The notes: a model not told the origin generated them from the letters alone. Counted from the first letter of the stretch, positions 17,751 through 27,108 are shown. The stretch: 64,000 nt of DNA from Sphingomonas chungangi (GCF_013778325.1 NZ_JACEIB010000006.1:1-64000), one strand, 5' to 3'. A program made the numbers and translations.

Positions 17751-18878
17751 TCAGTGCCGATGTCGATGCGAGGCCTTGGCCGCAGTCTTTTTGGCCGACG
17801 ATTTGCCTGATCTGTGTCCCGCGCGCGACGATTTCTTCTTTTCTTCGTGATGCCTGCGTGTGGGAGTGGCCGCTTTCATGCGCGCATGGGCGCGTGCCTT
17901 TGGGGCAGGAGCGGCCGGCCGCACGGCGGGCCCATCGTCGCCATCGTCCGATCCCTGCTCGGTCGCAGGCTCGACGCGCAATGCCGGGTGGTCGACGCCC
18001 GGCAGCACCGAGGCAACCGTTACCGCCTGACCCAGCCCACGCCGGTCCAGCACCGAGAAGCCGGCTTCCAGCAGCGCGGTGGAATCGCGATTGCGCGCGA
18101 TCAGGCTCGGCTCGCCCATCACCACCGCGATCAGCCGGCGGTTGCCGCGCTGGGCCGAGGCGGCGACGGTGAAGCCGCTGTCCACGGTGTAGCCGGTCTT
18201 GATCCCGTCGACGCCGATCACCTTGCCGAGCAGGTGGTTGTGGTTGATCATCGTCGAGCGCATCCACACGAAATCGCGCTCGCCGAAATAGCTGTAGAAG
18301 CGCGGATGATCGTGCAGCAGAGCGAGGCTGAGGATGGCGAGGTCGCGCGCCGTCGTCACGTTGGCGGGATCGGTCAGGCCGCAGGCGTTGGCGAAGTGGG
18401 TGTTGCGCATCCCCAGCATCTGCGCCTTGGCGTTCATCATGGTGACGAAGTTCGCCTCGGTGCCGCCCAGCTTCTCGGCGAGCGCGACGGCGATGTCGTT
18501 GGCCGACTTCACCGCTACCACCGAGATGGCGTTGTCGACGCTGATGCTCTGCCCGACCGCGAGGCCGAGCCGCGACGGCTTCATCGAGGCAGCGTGACGG
18601 GAAACCGGCACCGGATCGGTGATCTTCAGCCGACCCGATTCCAGTGCATCGAACACCAGATAGAGCGTCATCATCTTGGTGAGCGAAGCGGGATGCCTGA
18701 GCTCGTCCGGCGCGTTGGCGTAGAGCACCTCGCGCGTGTTCGCATCCACCAGGAAGGCGGCGTAGCGGGGCGGCTCGGCGCTCGCGGCAGTGACGGTCAG
18801 GGCCGAGGCGACGGCAAGCCCCAGAGCCAGAAAGCGCCGGATCGATGGAATCAGCCTGATCACCGCGCGCTTGCCCAT
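17751..18878 (-). CDS. D-alanyl-D-alanine carboxypeptidase with basic C-terminal tail
   Basis: A 375-aa serine D,D-peptidase (peptidase S11, DacA/DacF type) that trims the terminal D-Ala from periplasmic peptidoglycan stems. All three catalytic motifs are present: SLTK (nucleophile Ser), SAN and KTG (in GIKTGYT). The signal peptide ends TAASA near residue 34 if translation starts at the ATG at 18878; earlier ATGs at 18908 and 18950 are possible, and the latter has a better ribosome site. The usual C-terminal amphipathic membrane anchor is replaced by a long Lys/Arg/His/Ser-rich tail (last ~55 residues) that could bind anionic cell-wall polymer or lipid. Confidence 0.88.
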   Translation of the reverse strand: MGKRAVIRLIPSIRRFLALGLAVASALTVTAASAEPPRYAAFLVDANTREVLYANAPDELRHPASLTKMMTLYLVFDALESGRLKITDPVPVSRHAASMKPSRLGLAVGQSISVDNAISVVAVKSANDIAVALAEKLGGTEANFVTMMNAKAQMLGMRNTHFANACGLTDPANVTTARDLAILSLALLHDHPRFYSYFGERDFVWMRSTMINHNHLLGKVIGVDGIKTGYTVDSGFTVAASAQRGNRRLIAVVMGEPSLIARNRDSTALLEAGFSVLDRRGLGQAVTVASVLPGVDHPALRVEPATEQGSDDGDDGPAVRPAAPAPKARAHARMKAATPTRRHHEEKKKSSRAGHRSGKSSAKKTAAKASHRHRH

Positions 18879-19152
18879 GCGCGGCGTGGAAGAAGAGTGT
18901 GCAAGCATCCCGCCCTGAACAATGAGGCAGAACGCCTCGTTGGGAATCATAGGCTTGCTCCGGACTCGCGCCAAGCTTTCGCAGACTCGCTCGGGCGCTC
19001 GGCCTCAACGGACTGGCGCAGCGTATGGTTCACCGGCCGTCGCTCGATTCGCACGCTTCCCGGATGGAACGGCCGCAAGCCGATGCATGCGTTAATCCGT
19101 GAATCGCGTAAATCCTTGGGTTTCGACGGGGCACATGACAGGGAGTTCATGT

Positions 19153-19170
19153 CTGTCACATACCCGTAAC
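19153..19170 (+). promoter_or_regulatory. Pho box upstream of pstS
   Basis: CTGTCAC (19153-19159) is followed 11 bases on by CCGTAAC (19164-19170), the direct-repeat spacing bound by PhoB. It lies about 60 bases before the pstS ATG. The second half-site is imperfect. Induction in phosphate starvation is inferred. Confidence 0.6.
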
Positions 19171-19230
19171 ACGGGTTACCTAGAGGCGGTTCCAGCCGGA
19201 GGGGCAACACCGGCGTTGGAGACATGCATC

Positions 19231-20268
19231 ATGTTCAAGACTTTCGTCGCGGCCGCCGGCGTGGCTGGCCTGCTCGCGTCTGCGTCCTACGCGGCCGACA
19301 TTTCGGGTGCGGGCGCGACCTTCCCGGCGCCTGTCTACGCCAAGTGGGCCGAGACCTATAAGGCCTCGACCGGCACCGGCCTGAACTATCAGGCGATCGG
19401 TTCCGGCGGCGGCATCAAGCAGATCAAGGCGAAGACCGTCGATTTCGGCGCGTCCGACAAGCCGCTGAAGCCCGAGGATCTGGCGTCGGCCGGCCTCTAC
19501 CAGTTCCCGACCGTGGTGGGCGGCGTCGTCCCCGTCGTGAACATCCCCGGCATCAACGCCGGCCAGATCAAGCTGACCGGCCCGCTGCTGGCGGCGATCT
19601 TCTACGGCCAGGTCAAGACCTGGGACGATCCGGTGATCGCCAAGGCGAACCCGGGCGTGAAGCTCCCCTCCATGCCGATCACCGTCGTGCACCGTTCGGA
19701 CGGTTCGGGCACGTCGTTCCTGTTCACCTCCTACCTGTCGATGAAGAGCCCGGCTTGGGCCTCCAAGGTCGGCGCGTCGGACTCGGTGAACTGGCCGACC
19801 GGCCTCGGCGGCAAGGGCAATGACGGCGTCTCGGCGTTCGTGAAGCAGACCCCGGGCTCGATCGGCTACGTCGAGTATGCCTACGCCAAACAGAACAAGA
19901 TGGCGTACGTGCTGGTGCAGAACAAGAACGGCAAGTATCCGGCGCCGACCGCCGAGGACTTCGCCGCCGCCGCCGCCGGCGCCAAGTGGGCGCAGGCGCC
20001 GGGCAACTACCTGCTCCTGCTCGATCAGCCGGGCGCGAACAGCTGGCCGATCACCGGCGCGACCTTCATCCTGGTCTACAAGAACCAGGACAACGCCGCC
20101 ACCGGCCAGTCGGTCCTGAAGTTCTTCGACTGGGCCTACAAGAATGGTGACGGCGCCGCCGCGCAGCTGGATTACGTGCCGCTGCCGCTGCCGGTGAAGA
20201 ACCTGATCCGCAAGCAGTGGTCGCAGAACGTGATGTCGGGCGGCAAGCCGGTCTATACGGGCAAGTAA
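19231..20268 (+). CDS. pstS: phosphate ABC transporter substrate-binding protein
   Basis: A 345-aa periplasmic phosphate-binding protein. The signal peptide is short (MFKTFVAAAGVAGLLASASYA, cleavage about 21/22). The mature part has the phosphate-cradle motifs GAGATFPAPVYAKW, the GSGGGIKQI loop, DFGASD and RSDGSGTSFLF. Length agrees with E. coli PstS (346). It is the first gene of pstSCAB. A strong hairpin between pstS and pstC probably keeps pstS message more abundant than the membrane subunits. No phoU follows pstB, unlike in many operons. Confidence 0.97.
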   Translation: MFKTFVAAAGVAGLLASASYAADISGAGATFPAPVYAKWAETYKASTGTGLNYQAIGSGGGIKQIKAKTVDFGASDKPLKPEDLASAGLYQFPTVVGGVVPVVNIPGINAGQIKLTGPLLAAIFYGQVKTWDDPVIAKANPGVKLPSMPITVVHRSDGSGTSFLFTSYLSMKSPAWASKVGASDSVNWPTGLGGKGNDGVSAFVKQTPGSIGYVEYAYAKQNKMAYVLVQNKNGKYPAPTAEDFAAAAAGAKWAQAPGNYLLLLDQPGANSWPITGATFILVYKNQDNAATGQSVLKFFDWAYKNGDGAAAQLDYVPLPLPVKNLIRKQWSQNVMSGGKPVYTGK

Positions 20269-20287
20269 TCCACGACTGAGTGACGAA

Positions 20288-20317
20288 GGCGGGGGTACCC
20301 AAAAGGGTGCCCCCGCC
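20288..20317 (+). terminator. pstS-pstC intergenic hairpin
   Basis: GGCGGGGGTACCC, loop AAAA, GGGTGCCCCCGCC: 13-base arms with one mismatch and no T-run. Such a hairpin after pstS typically stabilises the pstS message or partly attenuates read-through to pstCAB, rather than stopping transcription outright. Confidence 0.7.
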
Positions 20318-20350
20318 GACGTGCGACAACTACCTCTGATAGGGCGCGGC

Positions 20351-21322
20351 ATGAACGCCACCACCATGGACAGCGACACCGCGCCTCCGCGCGAGACGGC
20401 CCCCGGCCAGAGCGAGCTCAGCGAGACGATCTTCCGGTACCTTTGCTTCGGCGCGGCGACGCTGCTGCTGGCGGCGCTCGCCGGTGTGGTGATCAGCCTT
20501 GCCATCGGCGGCTGGCCCGCCTTCAGGCAGTTCGGCTTCGGCTTCTTCACCTCCTCCGCCTGGGATCCGGTGCAGGAGAATTATGGCGCTGCCGGCCCGA
20601 TCGTCGGCACGATCGTCACTTCGGTGCTGGCGCTGATCATCGCGCTGCCGCTGGCGACCGGCGTTTCGGTGTTTCTCGTCGAATTCTGCCCGCGCAACAT
20701 CGCCAAGCCGATCGCGGTGGCGGTGGAACTGCTCGCGGGCATTCCCTCGATCGTCTACGGCATGTGGGGCCTGTTCGTGCTGGCGCCGTGGTTCGCCATC
20801 CACGTCCAACTGCCGCTGATGACCGACAGCGCGAACCTTCCCGGCTGGCTCTCCGGGCTGGTCGCCGGCATTCCCAACGGCGCCAATATCTTCACCGCCT
20901 CGCTGATCCTCGCGATCATGATCCTGCCGTATATGTCGGCGGTGTTCCGCGAACTGCTGCTGACCATCCCGTCGCAGGTGCGCGAGGCAGCCTACGGCCT
21001 CGGATCGACCAATTTCGAGGTCGTCTCGAAGGTGATGATCCCCTACGTCCGCCGCGGCGCCGTCGGCGTCGTGATGCTCGGCCTCGGCCGCGCGCTCGGC
21101 GAGACGATGGCGGTCACCTTCATCATCGGCAACTCGCACGGCTTCCCGCACTCGCTGTTCGACAGCGGATCGACCATCGCGTCGACCATCGCCAACGAGT
21201 TCGCCGAGGCCACGTCGGACATGCACACCGCCGCGCTGCTTGCGCTCGGCATGGTGCTGTTCATCCTGACCTTCGCGGTGCTGGCGGTGGCCCGCCTGCT
21301 GCTCGCCAGCGAAAAGCATTGA
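20351..21322 (+). CDS. pstC: phosphate ABC transporter permease PstC
   Basis: A 323-aa inner-membrane permease with six hydrophobic segments, one half of the PstCA channel. Recognisable family stretches are VELLAGIPSIVYGMWGLFVLAPW and the EAA-type loop (REAAYGLGSTNFEVVSKVMIPYVRRG) that contacts PstB. The start is the ATG at 20351; an in-frame start ten codons earlier lacks a ribosome site. Length is normal (E. coli 319). Confidence 0.95.
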   Translation: MNATTMDSDTAPPRETAPGQSELSETIFRYLCFGAATLLLAALAGVVISLAIGGWPAFRQFGFGFFTSSAWDPVQENYGAAGPIVGTIVTSVLALIIALPLATGVSVFLVEFCPRNIAKPIAVAVELLAGIPSIVYGMWGLFVLAPWFAIHVQLPLMTDSANLPGWLSGLVAGIPNGANIFTASLILAIMILPYMSAVFRELLLTIPSQVREAAYGLGSTNFEVVSKVMIPYVRRGAVGVVMLGLGRALGETMAVTFIIGNSHGFPHSLFDSGSTIASTIANEFAEATSDMHTAALLALGMVLFILTFAVLAVARLLLASEKH

Positions 21323-21332
21323 GGAGGGACTG

Positions 21333-22175
21333 ATGGACCGCGCTCTCCGCCGCAAGATCACCAACAGCGTCTTCATCGGCCTGTGCGGTGGCGCCACCCT
21401 GGTGGCACTCGCCTTCCTCGTCATGATCCTGTGGACCTTGCTGTCCAAGGGCGTCGGCGGGATCGACCTCAAGATCTTCACCATGACACAGCCGGCGCCC
21501 GGCTCGCCCGGCGGACTGCTCAACGGCATCATCGGCTCGATCATGATGTGCGGGCTCGGCATGATCATCGCGGTCGTGCTGGGCATTCTCGCCGGCACCT
21601 GGCTCGCCGAATATGGCGGCAAGACCACCTACGGGCAGATCGTCCGCTTTTTCAACGACGTGCTGCTGTCGGCGCCGTCGATCCTGGTCGGCCTGTTCGT
21701 GTACTGGCTGATGGTGGCGCACATCATCGGCCACTTCTCGGGCTATGCCGGCGCGGTGGCGCTGGCCCTGCTGGCGCTGCCGATCGTGACGCGCACCACC
21801 GAGGACATGCTGACGCTCCAGCCCAACACGCTGCGCGAGGCCGGCATGGCGCTGGGCGCGGGCCGCGGCTTCGTGATCCGATCGATCATCTGGAAGGCGG
21901 CGGGCGCGGGCCTGTTCACCGGCGGCCTGCTCGGCTTCGCCCGCATCTCGGGCGAGACGGCGCCGCTGCTCTTCACGTCGCTCGGCAACCAGTTCGTCAA
22001 CCTGAACATGTCGAAGCCGATGGGCAGCCTGCCGGCCACCATTTTCCAGTTCGCGCTTTCGGCCTATGACGACTGGCAGCGCCTTGCTTGGGTGGGCGCC
22101 CTGCTGATCGCCGTCGCCGTGCTTGCCGTCAACATCATTGGGCGGATGATCGCCCGGGAGACTCACCGCCCATGA
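21333..22175 (+). CDS. pstA: phosphate ABC transporter permease PstA
   Basis: A 280-aa permease subunit with six predicted spans, pairing with PstC. The family signature around [18 protein letters not shown] is present, as is the EAA loop ([21 protein letters not shown]). It begins 10 bases after pstC with a GAGGAGGG ribosome site, and its stop overlaps the pstB start (ATGA). Length is close to E. coli PstA (296). Confidence 0.95.
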   Translation: MDRALRRKITNSVFIGLCGGATLVALAFLVMILWTLLSKGVGGIDLKIFTMTQPAPGSPGGLLNGIIGSIMMCGLGMIIAVVLGILAGTWLAEYGGKTTYGQIVRFFNDVLLSAPSILVGLFVYWLMVAHIIGHFSGYAGAVALALLALPIVTRTTEDMLTLQPNTLREAGMALGAGRGFVIRSIIWKAAGAGLFTGGLLGFARISGETAPLLFTSLGNQFVNLNMSKPMGSLPATIFQFALSAYDDWQRLAWVGALLIAVAVLAVNIIGRMIARETHRP

Positions 22176-23050
22176 ACGACGTGGCCACCCCCATCGTCAG
22201 CCGCGATCCGGAAGCGCCGATCATGGTCCGCCCCAATGGCGACCTGGTCTTGGAAGCGCGCCAGCTGGATTTCTTCTACGGCAAGAATCAGTCGCTCTAC
22301 GGCGTCGACCTGCCGATCGAGCGCAACAAGATCACCGCGCTGATCGGCCCGTCGGGCTGCGGCAAGTCGACCCTGCTGCGCACGCTCAACAAGATCTACG
22401 ATCTCTATCCGGGCCAGAACGCCACGGGGCGCATCCTGCTCGACGGCAAGGACCTGCTGACCGATCGCGCCTCGATGTCCCGCCTCAAGGAGCGCGACGG
22501 CGACGTGGCGCTGGAGCCGGCGAACCTCGACACCTCGGCGCTGCGCGCGCGCATCGGCATGGTGTTCCAGAAGCCGACGCCGTTCCCGATGTCGATCTAC
22601 GACAACGTCGCCTTCGGTGTCCGCCTCTACTTCAAGAAGTCCAAGGCGGAGATGGACCAGATCGTCGAGCGCTCGCTGCGCCGCGCCGCGCTGTGGGAAG
22701 AGGTGAAGGACAAGCTCAACACTTCCGGCCTCGGCCTGTCGGGCGGCCAGCAGCAGCGCCTGTGCGTCGCGCGCGGCATCGCGGTGGAGCCCGAGGTGCT
22801 GCTGCTCGACGAGCCGGCCTCGGCGCTCGATCCGGTCTCGACCGCCAAGCTCGAAGAGACGCTGATGGAGCTGCGCGAAGATTTCTCGATCGTCATCGTC
22901 ACGCACAACCTGCAGCAGGCGGCACGCATCTCGGACTATACCGGCTTCATGTTCCTCGGCCGGATGATCGAGTTCCGTCCGACCGCCGAGCTGTTCGAGC
23001 GCCCGCAGAGCACGCGTACGCGCGATTATGTGACCGGCCGCTTCGGCTGA
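22172..23050 (+). CDS. pstB: phosphate ABC transporter ATP-binding protein
   Basis: A 292-aa cytoplasmic ATPase that powers PstCA. Walker A is GPSGCGKST (about residues 60-68), the signature is LSGGQQQR, and Walker B is [12 protein letters not shown]. It is longer than E. coli PstB (257 aa) through an N-terminal extension and a short charged insert before the Q-loop (around [16 protein letters not shown]). It is the last gene of pstSCAB; the expected phoU and phoB are not next to it. Confidence 0.96.
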   Translation: MNDVATPIVSRDPEAPIMVRPNGDLVLEARQLDFFYGKNQSLYGVDLPIERNKITALIGPSGCGKSTLLRTLNKIYDLYPGQNATGRILLDGKDLLTDRASMSRLKERDGDVALEPANLDTSALRARIGMVFQKPTPFPMSIYDNVAFGVRLYFKKSKAEMDQIVERSLRRAALWEEVKDKLNTSGLGLSGGQQQRLCVARGIAVEPEVLLLDEPASALDPVSTAKLEETLMELREDFSIVIVTHNLQQAARISDYTGFMFLGRMIEFRPTAELFERPQSTRTRDYVTGRFG

Positions 23051-23105
23051 TCACGCGCCGCGCGGCTGTCGCTCGACGATCCGGCGCGGGGCGTTTGCGG
23101 CGCGA

Positions 23106-23870
23106 TTAGACTCCCAGCGCCTGCTCCACCGCCTCGACATAGCTGGGGCCGACCTGCACGGCGGTGCCGTCGCCGAGGATCAGCGACATGGTACGTCCCT
23201 CGTGGCGGATTTCCGTCACGCGCGCGGGGCGGACGAAGGCGGAGCGGTGGACGCGGATCAGCGCGGTGCCCGCCAGCTTGTCCTCCAGCATGCTCATCGT
23301 CGCGCGCAGCATATAGCTGCGCAGCTCGGTATGGAGCAGTACATAGTCGCGCGCCGCCTCGATCCAGTCGATCGACTCGATCGGCACACGGCGCTGGCCG
23401 TGGCGCTCCGGCACCCAGAGTTCGGGATCGGACCGAGCCGCGCTTGCATGGCCGTCACGCAGCCCCTGCACCTCCGCCTCCAGCCGGTCGGCGCGGGCGG
23501 CGACGTCGTGGAGCAGGCGCCGCCGGCGCGCTCGCTCGGTGGCGACGCGCAGGCGATCGAAGCGCACGGGCTTCAGGATATAGTCGGCCGCCTCCAGATC
23601 GAAGGCGTCGGGCGCGTAATGTTCGTGCGCGGTGACGAAGATCAGCTCGGGGCGCGGATCGACGGCGATGTCGGAGGCGGTGCGCAGGCCGTTGCGGCCG
23701 GGCATCTGGATGTCGAGGATGACGAGATCGGGGCGCAACTCTTCGATCTGGCGGATCGCGCTGTCGCCGTCGCGCGCCTCGCCGACCACCTCGACATTCT
23801 CGATGTCGCCGAAGAAGACGCGCAGGCGATCGAGCGCCAGCTGCTCGTCGTCGACCAGCAGCACGCGCAT
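23106..23870 (-). CDS. LytTR-family response regulator
   Basis: A 254-aa response regulator of the LytR/AlgR class. The receiver domain (residues 1-120) has the acidic pair DDEQ, the phosphorylated Asp in VILDIQMPG (about residue 53) and the conserved Lys in LKPV. The LytTR DNA-binding domain is at about 150-250 (VPIESIDWIEAARDYVLLHT, RVHRSAFV). The ATG at 23870 overlaps the kinase stop (TGATG), and AAGGAG lies upstream inside the kinase gene, so kinase and regulator are co-translated. LytTR proteins bind direct repeats; the targets here are unknown. Confidence 0.92.
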   Translation of the reverse strand: MRVLLVDDEQLALDRLRVFFGDIENVEVVGEARDGDSAIRQIEELRPDLVILDIQMPGRNGLRTASDIAVDPRPELIFVTAHEHYAPDAFDLEAADYILKPVRFDRLRVATERARRRRLLHDVAARADRLEAEVQGLRDGHASAARSDPELWVPERHGQRRVPIESIDWIEAARDYVLLHTELRSYMLRATMSMLEDKLAGTALIRVHRSAFVRPARVTEIRHEGRTMSLILGDGTAVQVGPSYVEAVEQALGV

Positions 23871-25024
23871 CACACCATCTCCTTGCGCAGCGCTTCGAGC
23901 GGCAGGCGCATCGTGGCGACGAAGCCCTCCTCGTCGGCGCGGACGTGGAGCGAGGCGCGCGATCCGAACAGGGCGCCGAGCCGCTGATGGATGGTGGCGA
24001 GCGCCGGTTCGTTGGCGTCGATCGTCCGATCGGTCACGTGCGCGTCGTCGCTGACCTCCAGCCGCAGCCAGATTTCGTCCTCAATGCCCACGTCGGCCGT
24101 TACGGTGACGGGCTCCACCACCGGATCGACGCCGTCGCGGATCGCGATGTCGATCAGCGGCTGGAGCAGCAGCTTGGGCATCGGCACGTCGGCGGCGTCG
24201 GGCTGGCAGCGGACGTGCGGCACCAGCCGCTCGCCGAAGCGCGCGCTCTCGATCTCCAGATAATCCTCGACCAGCGACAATTCGCTGTCGACCGCGCCGA
24301 AGCGATGCGCGTCCTGCCCCAGCGAGGCGCGCAGGAAGGTGGAGAGGCGGCCGAGCAGATCGTCCGCTTCGTCGTTGCGACGGGTGACGACGAGGCCGGA
24401 GATTACGTTCAACGTGTTGAACAGGAAATGCGGGCTGAGCTTGGCGAGCAGCGCGTCGATCTCGGCCTGGCGGCTGGCGGCGACGAGGCTGGCGAGCTGG
24501 CGTTCCTGCCGGCGCGAGCGGCGTCGCGAATAGGAAAGCTGGAACAGGCCGAGGTTGATCGAGAAGACCGCGCCGTAGCGGAACGCGCGATCATAGCTGT
24601 GCGCGAGATCGTGCGGGACCGCCGACCAGGCGACGCTGGCATGGGTGATCACGAAATGGGTGTAGATGAGGTCGAACGCCAATTGGCAGATGACGACCAG
24701 TATCAGCTCGGCGATCATCAACGTGCCGCGCAGCAGGGGCGGCAGCCCCAGCGTCGCGCGGAACACCACGAAGACCGGCACGGCGAGCGCCATCGAGACG
24801 AGGATGGTGGCGGCGTCCAGCACCACGCTCACCGCGCCTTCGCCGCTGTGATTGTTGATGATGATCGGCAGGTAAACGACCAGGACGATCAGCCACAGCC
24901 CCACGATGGCGCGGATACCGTCACTCCAGCGCGCGTCATTGCGATCGTTCGCGACGGCCGGCGACAACGTGGCCGGCTCGATTCCATCCCAGTGTTTCAG
25001 ATCACCCCCGGTACCAAAACGCAT
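23870..25024 (-). CDS. LytS-type histidine kinase with degenerate ATP-binding domain
   Basis: A 384-aa membrane protein with four hydrophobic segments (about 37-165), a short coiled coil, then the His_kinase domain with an intact H-box, LSPHFLFNTLNVISGLV. The ATP-binding part has lost its key residues. The family N-box PLVENAIKHG reads PLIDIAIRDG here, and the DxGxG loop reads SDDAHVTD. It is therefore predicted not to bind ATP normally and may only receive phosphate. It is co-translated with the LytTR regulator. The divergent gene at 25163 encodes a similar kinase with an intact ATP site, a likely partner. Confidence 0.85.
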   Translation of the reverse strand: MRFGTGGDLKHWDGIEPATLSPAVANDRNDARWSDGIRAIVGLWLIVLVVYLPIIINNHSGEGAVSVVLDAATILVSMALAVPVFVVFRATLGLPPLLRGTLMIAELILVVICQLAFDLIYTHFVITHASVAWSAVPHDLAHSYDRAFRYGAVFSINLGLFQLSYSRRRSRRQERQLASLVAASRQAEIDALLAKLSPHFLFNTLNVISGLVVTRRNDEADDLLGRLSTFLRASLGQDAHRFGAVDSELSLVEDYLEIESARFGERLVPHVRCQPDAADVPMPKLLLQPLIDIAIRDGVDPVVEPVTVTADVGIEDEIWLRLEVSDDAHVTDRTIDANEPALATIHQRLGALFGSRASLHVRADEEGFVATMRLPLEALRKEMV

Positions 25025-25162
25025 CGGGATATTTGAAGACGGAGTGCAGGCCGCGCGCAATGGGGCGATGACCAACCTGCGCTTTGGTGCGACGAAGATG
25101 TGGCTCGCTTGCAGAGGTGCCGCGATTCGCATATTTTGCGAACGGTTTTCAGGGATCGGTCG

Positions 25163-26287
25163 ATGACCGCAGAGGGGCCCATTACCGCTACCGGCATCGG
25201 CCGGCAGCGACCGTCCGCATTGTGGACGGCGTTCCTTACCTTGTGCGCGATCGAGGGCATGGTCCTCCTCGTCTATTGCGGCTCCCAGATCATGCTCGGT
25301 CAGTTCCATGCCGGCACGCTGGTGACCACCGGCATCATCATGGTGCTTGGCGACACGCTGTGCGATCTGCCGCTGCTCGTCGCGCTGATCGCCAGCGACC
25401 GGCTGCAGCCGCGTCTGCGCTGGGCCCTGATGATCCTGGGCGTGCTGGTCGTCACGATCGCTCAATCCGTGTTCGATACGCAGGCCCGGACGTGGACGGG
25501 AGTCCGCAATCCGGCCGTCCAGCCGTTCGACAACGGCGTGATCCACGCTTTCCCGATCAACTTCTACGCCAATATGATGTGGGTGGCGCTGATCGCCGTG
25601 CAGCAGGCCTATTTCTCGCTCCGCGCCCGCACCGACGAGCTCGTCCTCGCCCGCGCCAGCGAGCGGGCGACGCAGCTCGCCTCGCTCCGCTTCCAGCTCA
25701 ATCCGCACTTCCTGTTCAACGCGCTCAATGCGCTGTCCAGCCTTGTCGTGGTCGGTCGCGCCGCGCAGGCCGAGGAGATGATCGGCCGCCTCTCCGGCTT
25801 CCTGCGCGCCACTCTCGACGCGCGCGAGGGCGGGATGGTCCGGCTGGAGGACGAGATCGAGACGGTCGAGGCCTATCTCGACGTCGAGCGCGTCCGTTTC
25901 GACGACCGGCTGGAGACCAGCATCGTGCTGCCTGCCGAGCTCCGGGGCGCGCAGGTGCCGCCCTTCCTGATCCAGCCGCTGGTCGAGAATGCGATGAAGT
26001 ATGGCGTCGCGCCGGCCCGCCGGATGGTGACGGTCGAGATCGTCGCCTCGCTCGTAGGGGGCGATGTGGTGATCGCTGTGCGCGACGACGGCGAGGGCGC
26101 CGGGGATGTTGCCGGTGGGGCCGGCGTCGGCCTCACCAACGTCCGCGAGCGGCTGACGCTGAGCTATGGCGCCTCCGCCGGGCTCGAGGCCGGGCCGCAG
26201 CCGCAAGGCGGATATTGCGCGCTGGTGCGCCTTCCGGCGATCGGCGTGGCGGACGCGGCCCATCGCGCGGCGGCGCTCGCGGCCTGA
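25163..26287 (+). CDS. LytS-type sensor histidine kinase, intact, orphan
   Basis: A 374-aa sensor kinase with four hydrophobic N-terminal segments, H-box LNPHFLFNALNALSSLV, intact N-box PLVENAMKYG and a G-box (RDDGEGAGD, then GAGVGLTNVRERL). The start is the ATG at 25163 with AGGGA upstream. No response regulator is downstream. It lies divergent, 138 bases from a homologous but ATP-site-defective kinase that is co-translated with a LytTR regulator. The simplest reading is that both kinases serve that single regulator, perhaps as a heterodimer. Confidence 0.92.
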   Translation: MTAEGPITATGIGRQRPSALWTAFLTLCAIEGMVLLVYCGSQIMLGQFHAGTLVTTGIIMVLGDTLCDLPLLVALIASDRLQPRLRWALMILGVLVVTIAQSVFDTQARTWTGVRNPAVQPFDNGVIHAFPINFYANMMWVALIAVQQAYFSLRARTDELVLARASERATQLASLRFQLNPHFLFNALNALSSLVVVGRAAQAEEMIGRLSGFLRATLDAREGGMVRLEDEIETVEAYLDVERVRFDDRLETSIVLPAELRGAQVPPFLIQPLVENAMKYGVAPARRMVTVEIVASLVGGDVVIAVRDDGEGAGDVAGGAGVGLTNVRERLTLSYGASAGLEAGPQPQGGYCALVRLPAIGVADAAHRAAALAA

Positions 26288-26851
26288 TCAGCGCGGCGCA
26301 GGGGTGGGGCCCCGACGCAGGAAGCCGATCAGCGGCGAGCCGGCGACCGCCGTGGTGAGCGCGAAGGCGAAGCCGACCAGCCCATCCGAGAAATAGGCCG
26401 AGGCCAGGCGGAAGATCACCGCCTCCAGCGCGAAGGCCAGCGCGACCAGCGCCAGATAGCGGCGCTTCCAACGGGCCTTGCGGGGTGCACGCTCGGCCTC
26501 GACCAGCCGCCGGACCTCGGCGATCTGCAGCGGCAAGAAACCCGCGGCGACGAGCCGGGCCTGCTCGGCCGCGGGCAGGCGTTCGCCCCTGCGACGGAAC
26601 AGCACGACGAAGCGGCGCAACGCCTCCAGCCGGGGATCGGCGAGGCGATTGGCGACCTCGAAGCCGAACAGGCGGCAGATCCAGCGGCGAAGCGGAGTTC
26701 GGCCTTCGAGGCTGGAAACCCGGTCATGGCGCGATGCCAGCAGCACGTCGCGCTCCACCCGCTGAAGCAGCGGCCGGGCGGCGATCGGAAGGCGCACGGC
26801 GAAGCGTGGGCTCCAGACCAGTTCGTGCGGGCGGGTATCGACGTAGGCCAT
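26288..26851 (-). CDS. hypothetical membrane protein sharing a domain with the 1969-2289 product
   Basis: A 187-aa protein of unknown function. The N-terminal half is soluble and Arg-rich and contains LADPRLEALRRFVVLFRR (about residues 71-88) followed by a helix ending LVEAE. The C-terminal third has two hydrophobic segments (about 135-155 and 157-175), giving a membrane anchor. The soluble half resembles the whole 106-aa protein encoded at 1969-2289. Its stop abuts the kinase stop at 26287 (convergent). There is no signal peptide, so the soluble part is probably cytoplasmic. Confidence 0.75.
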   Translation of the reverse strand: MAYVDTRPHELVWSPRFAVRLPIAARPLLQRVERDVLLASRHDRVSSLEGRTPLRRWICRLFGFEVANRLADPRLEALRRFVVLFRRRGERLPAAEQARLVAAGFLPLQIAEVRRLVEAERAPRKARWKRRYLALVALAFALEAVIFRLASAYFSDGLVGFAFALTTAVAGSPLIGFLRRGPTPAPR

Positions 26852-27044
26852 GATCGGTTCCGGTTGCGGGCGGCGCGGAATGCGTGGCCCTGTTCACCGA
26901 TCCCCTCTGCATCGCCGCCGCCGTCCTGTCGGGCGCTTCGCGATCAAGCCGCCATGGCGTTCGGCGATTCGGCGAACGGAGCAGACGGTACGACGAAGGC
27001 CGTGCTTCGCGTCCCGGTCGCGCGCGATGCCGGGTTCGTCGCGC

Positions 27045-27085
27045 AAAAAATGGCCACCCGACCCGTGAAGGTCGGATGGCCATTT
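27045..27085 (-). terminator. rho-independent terminator after the CsgG-like gene
   Basis: Read on the minus strand, AAATGGCCATCCGACC, a short TTCACG loop, GGTCGGGTGGCCATTT and then a T-run. The arms pair almost fully. It lies 24 bases past the stop codon at 27109. Confidence 0.85.
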
Positions 27086-27108
27086 CCCCCGGTGACGAAA
27101 GGATGAGG

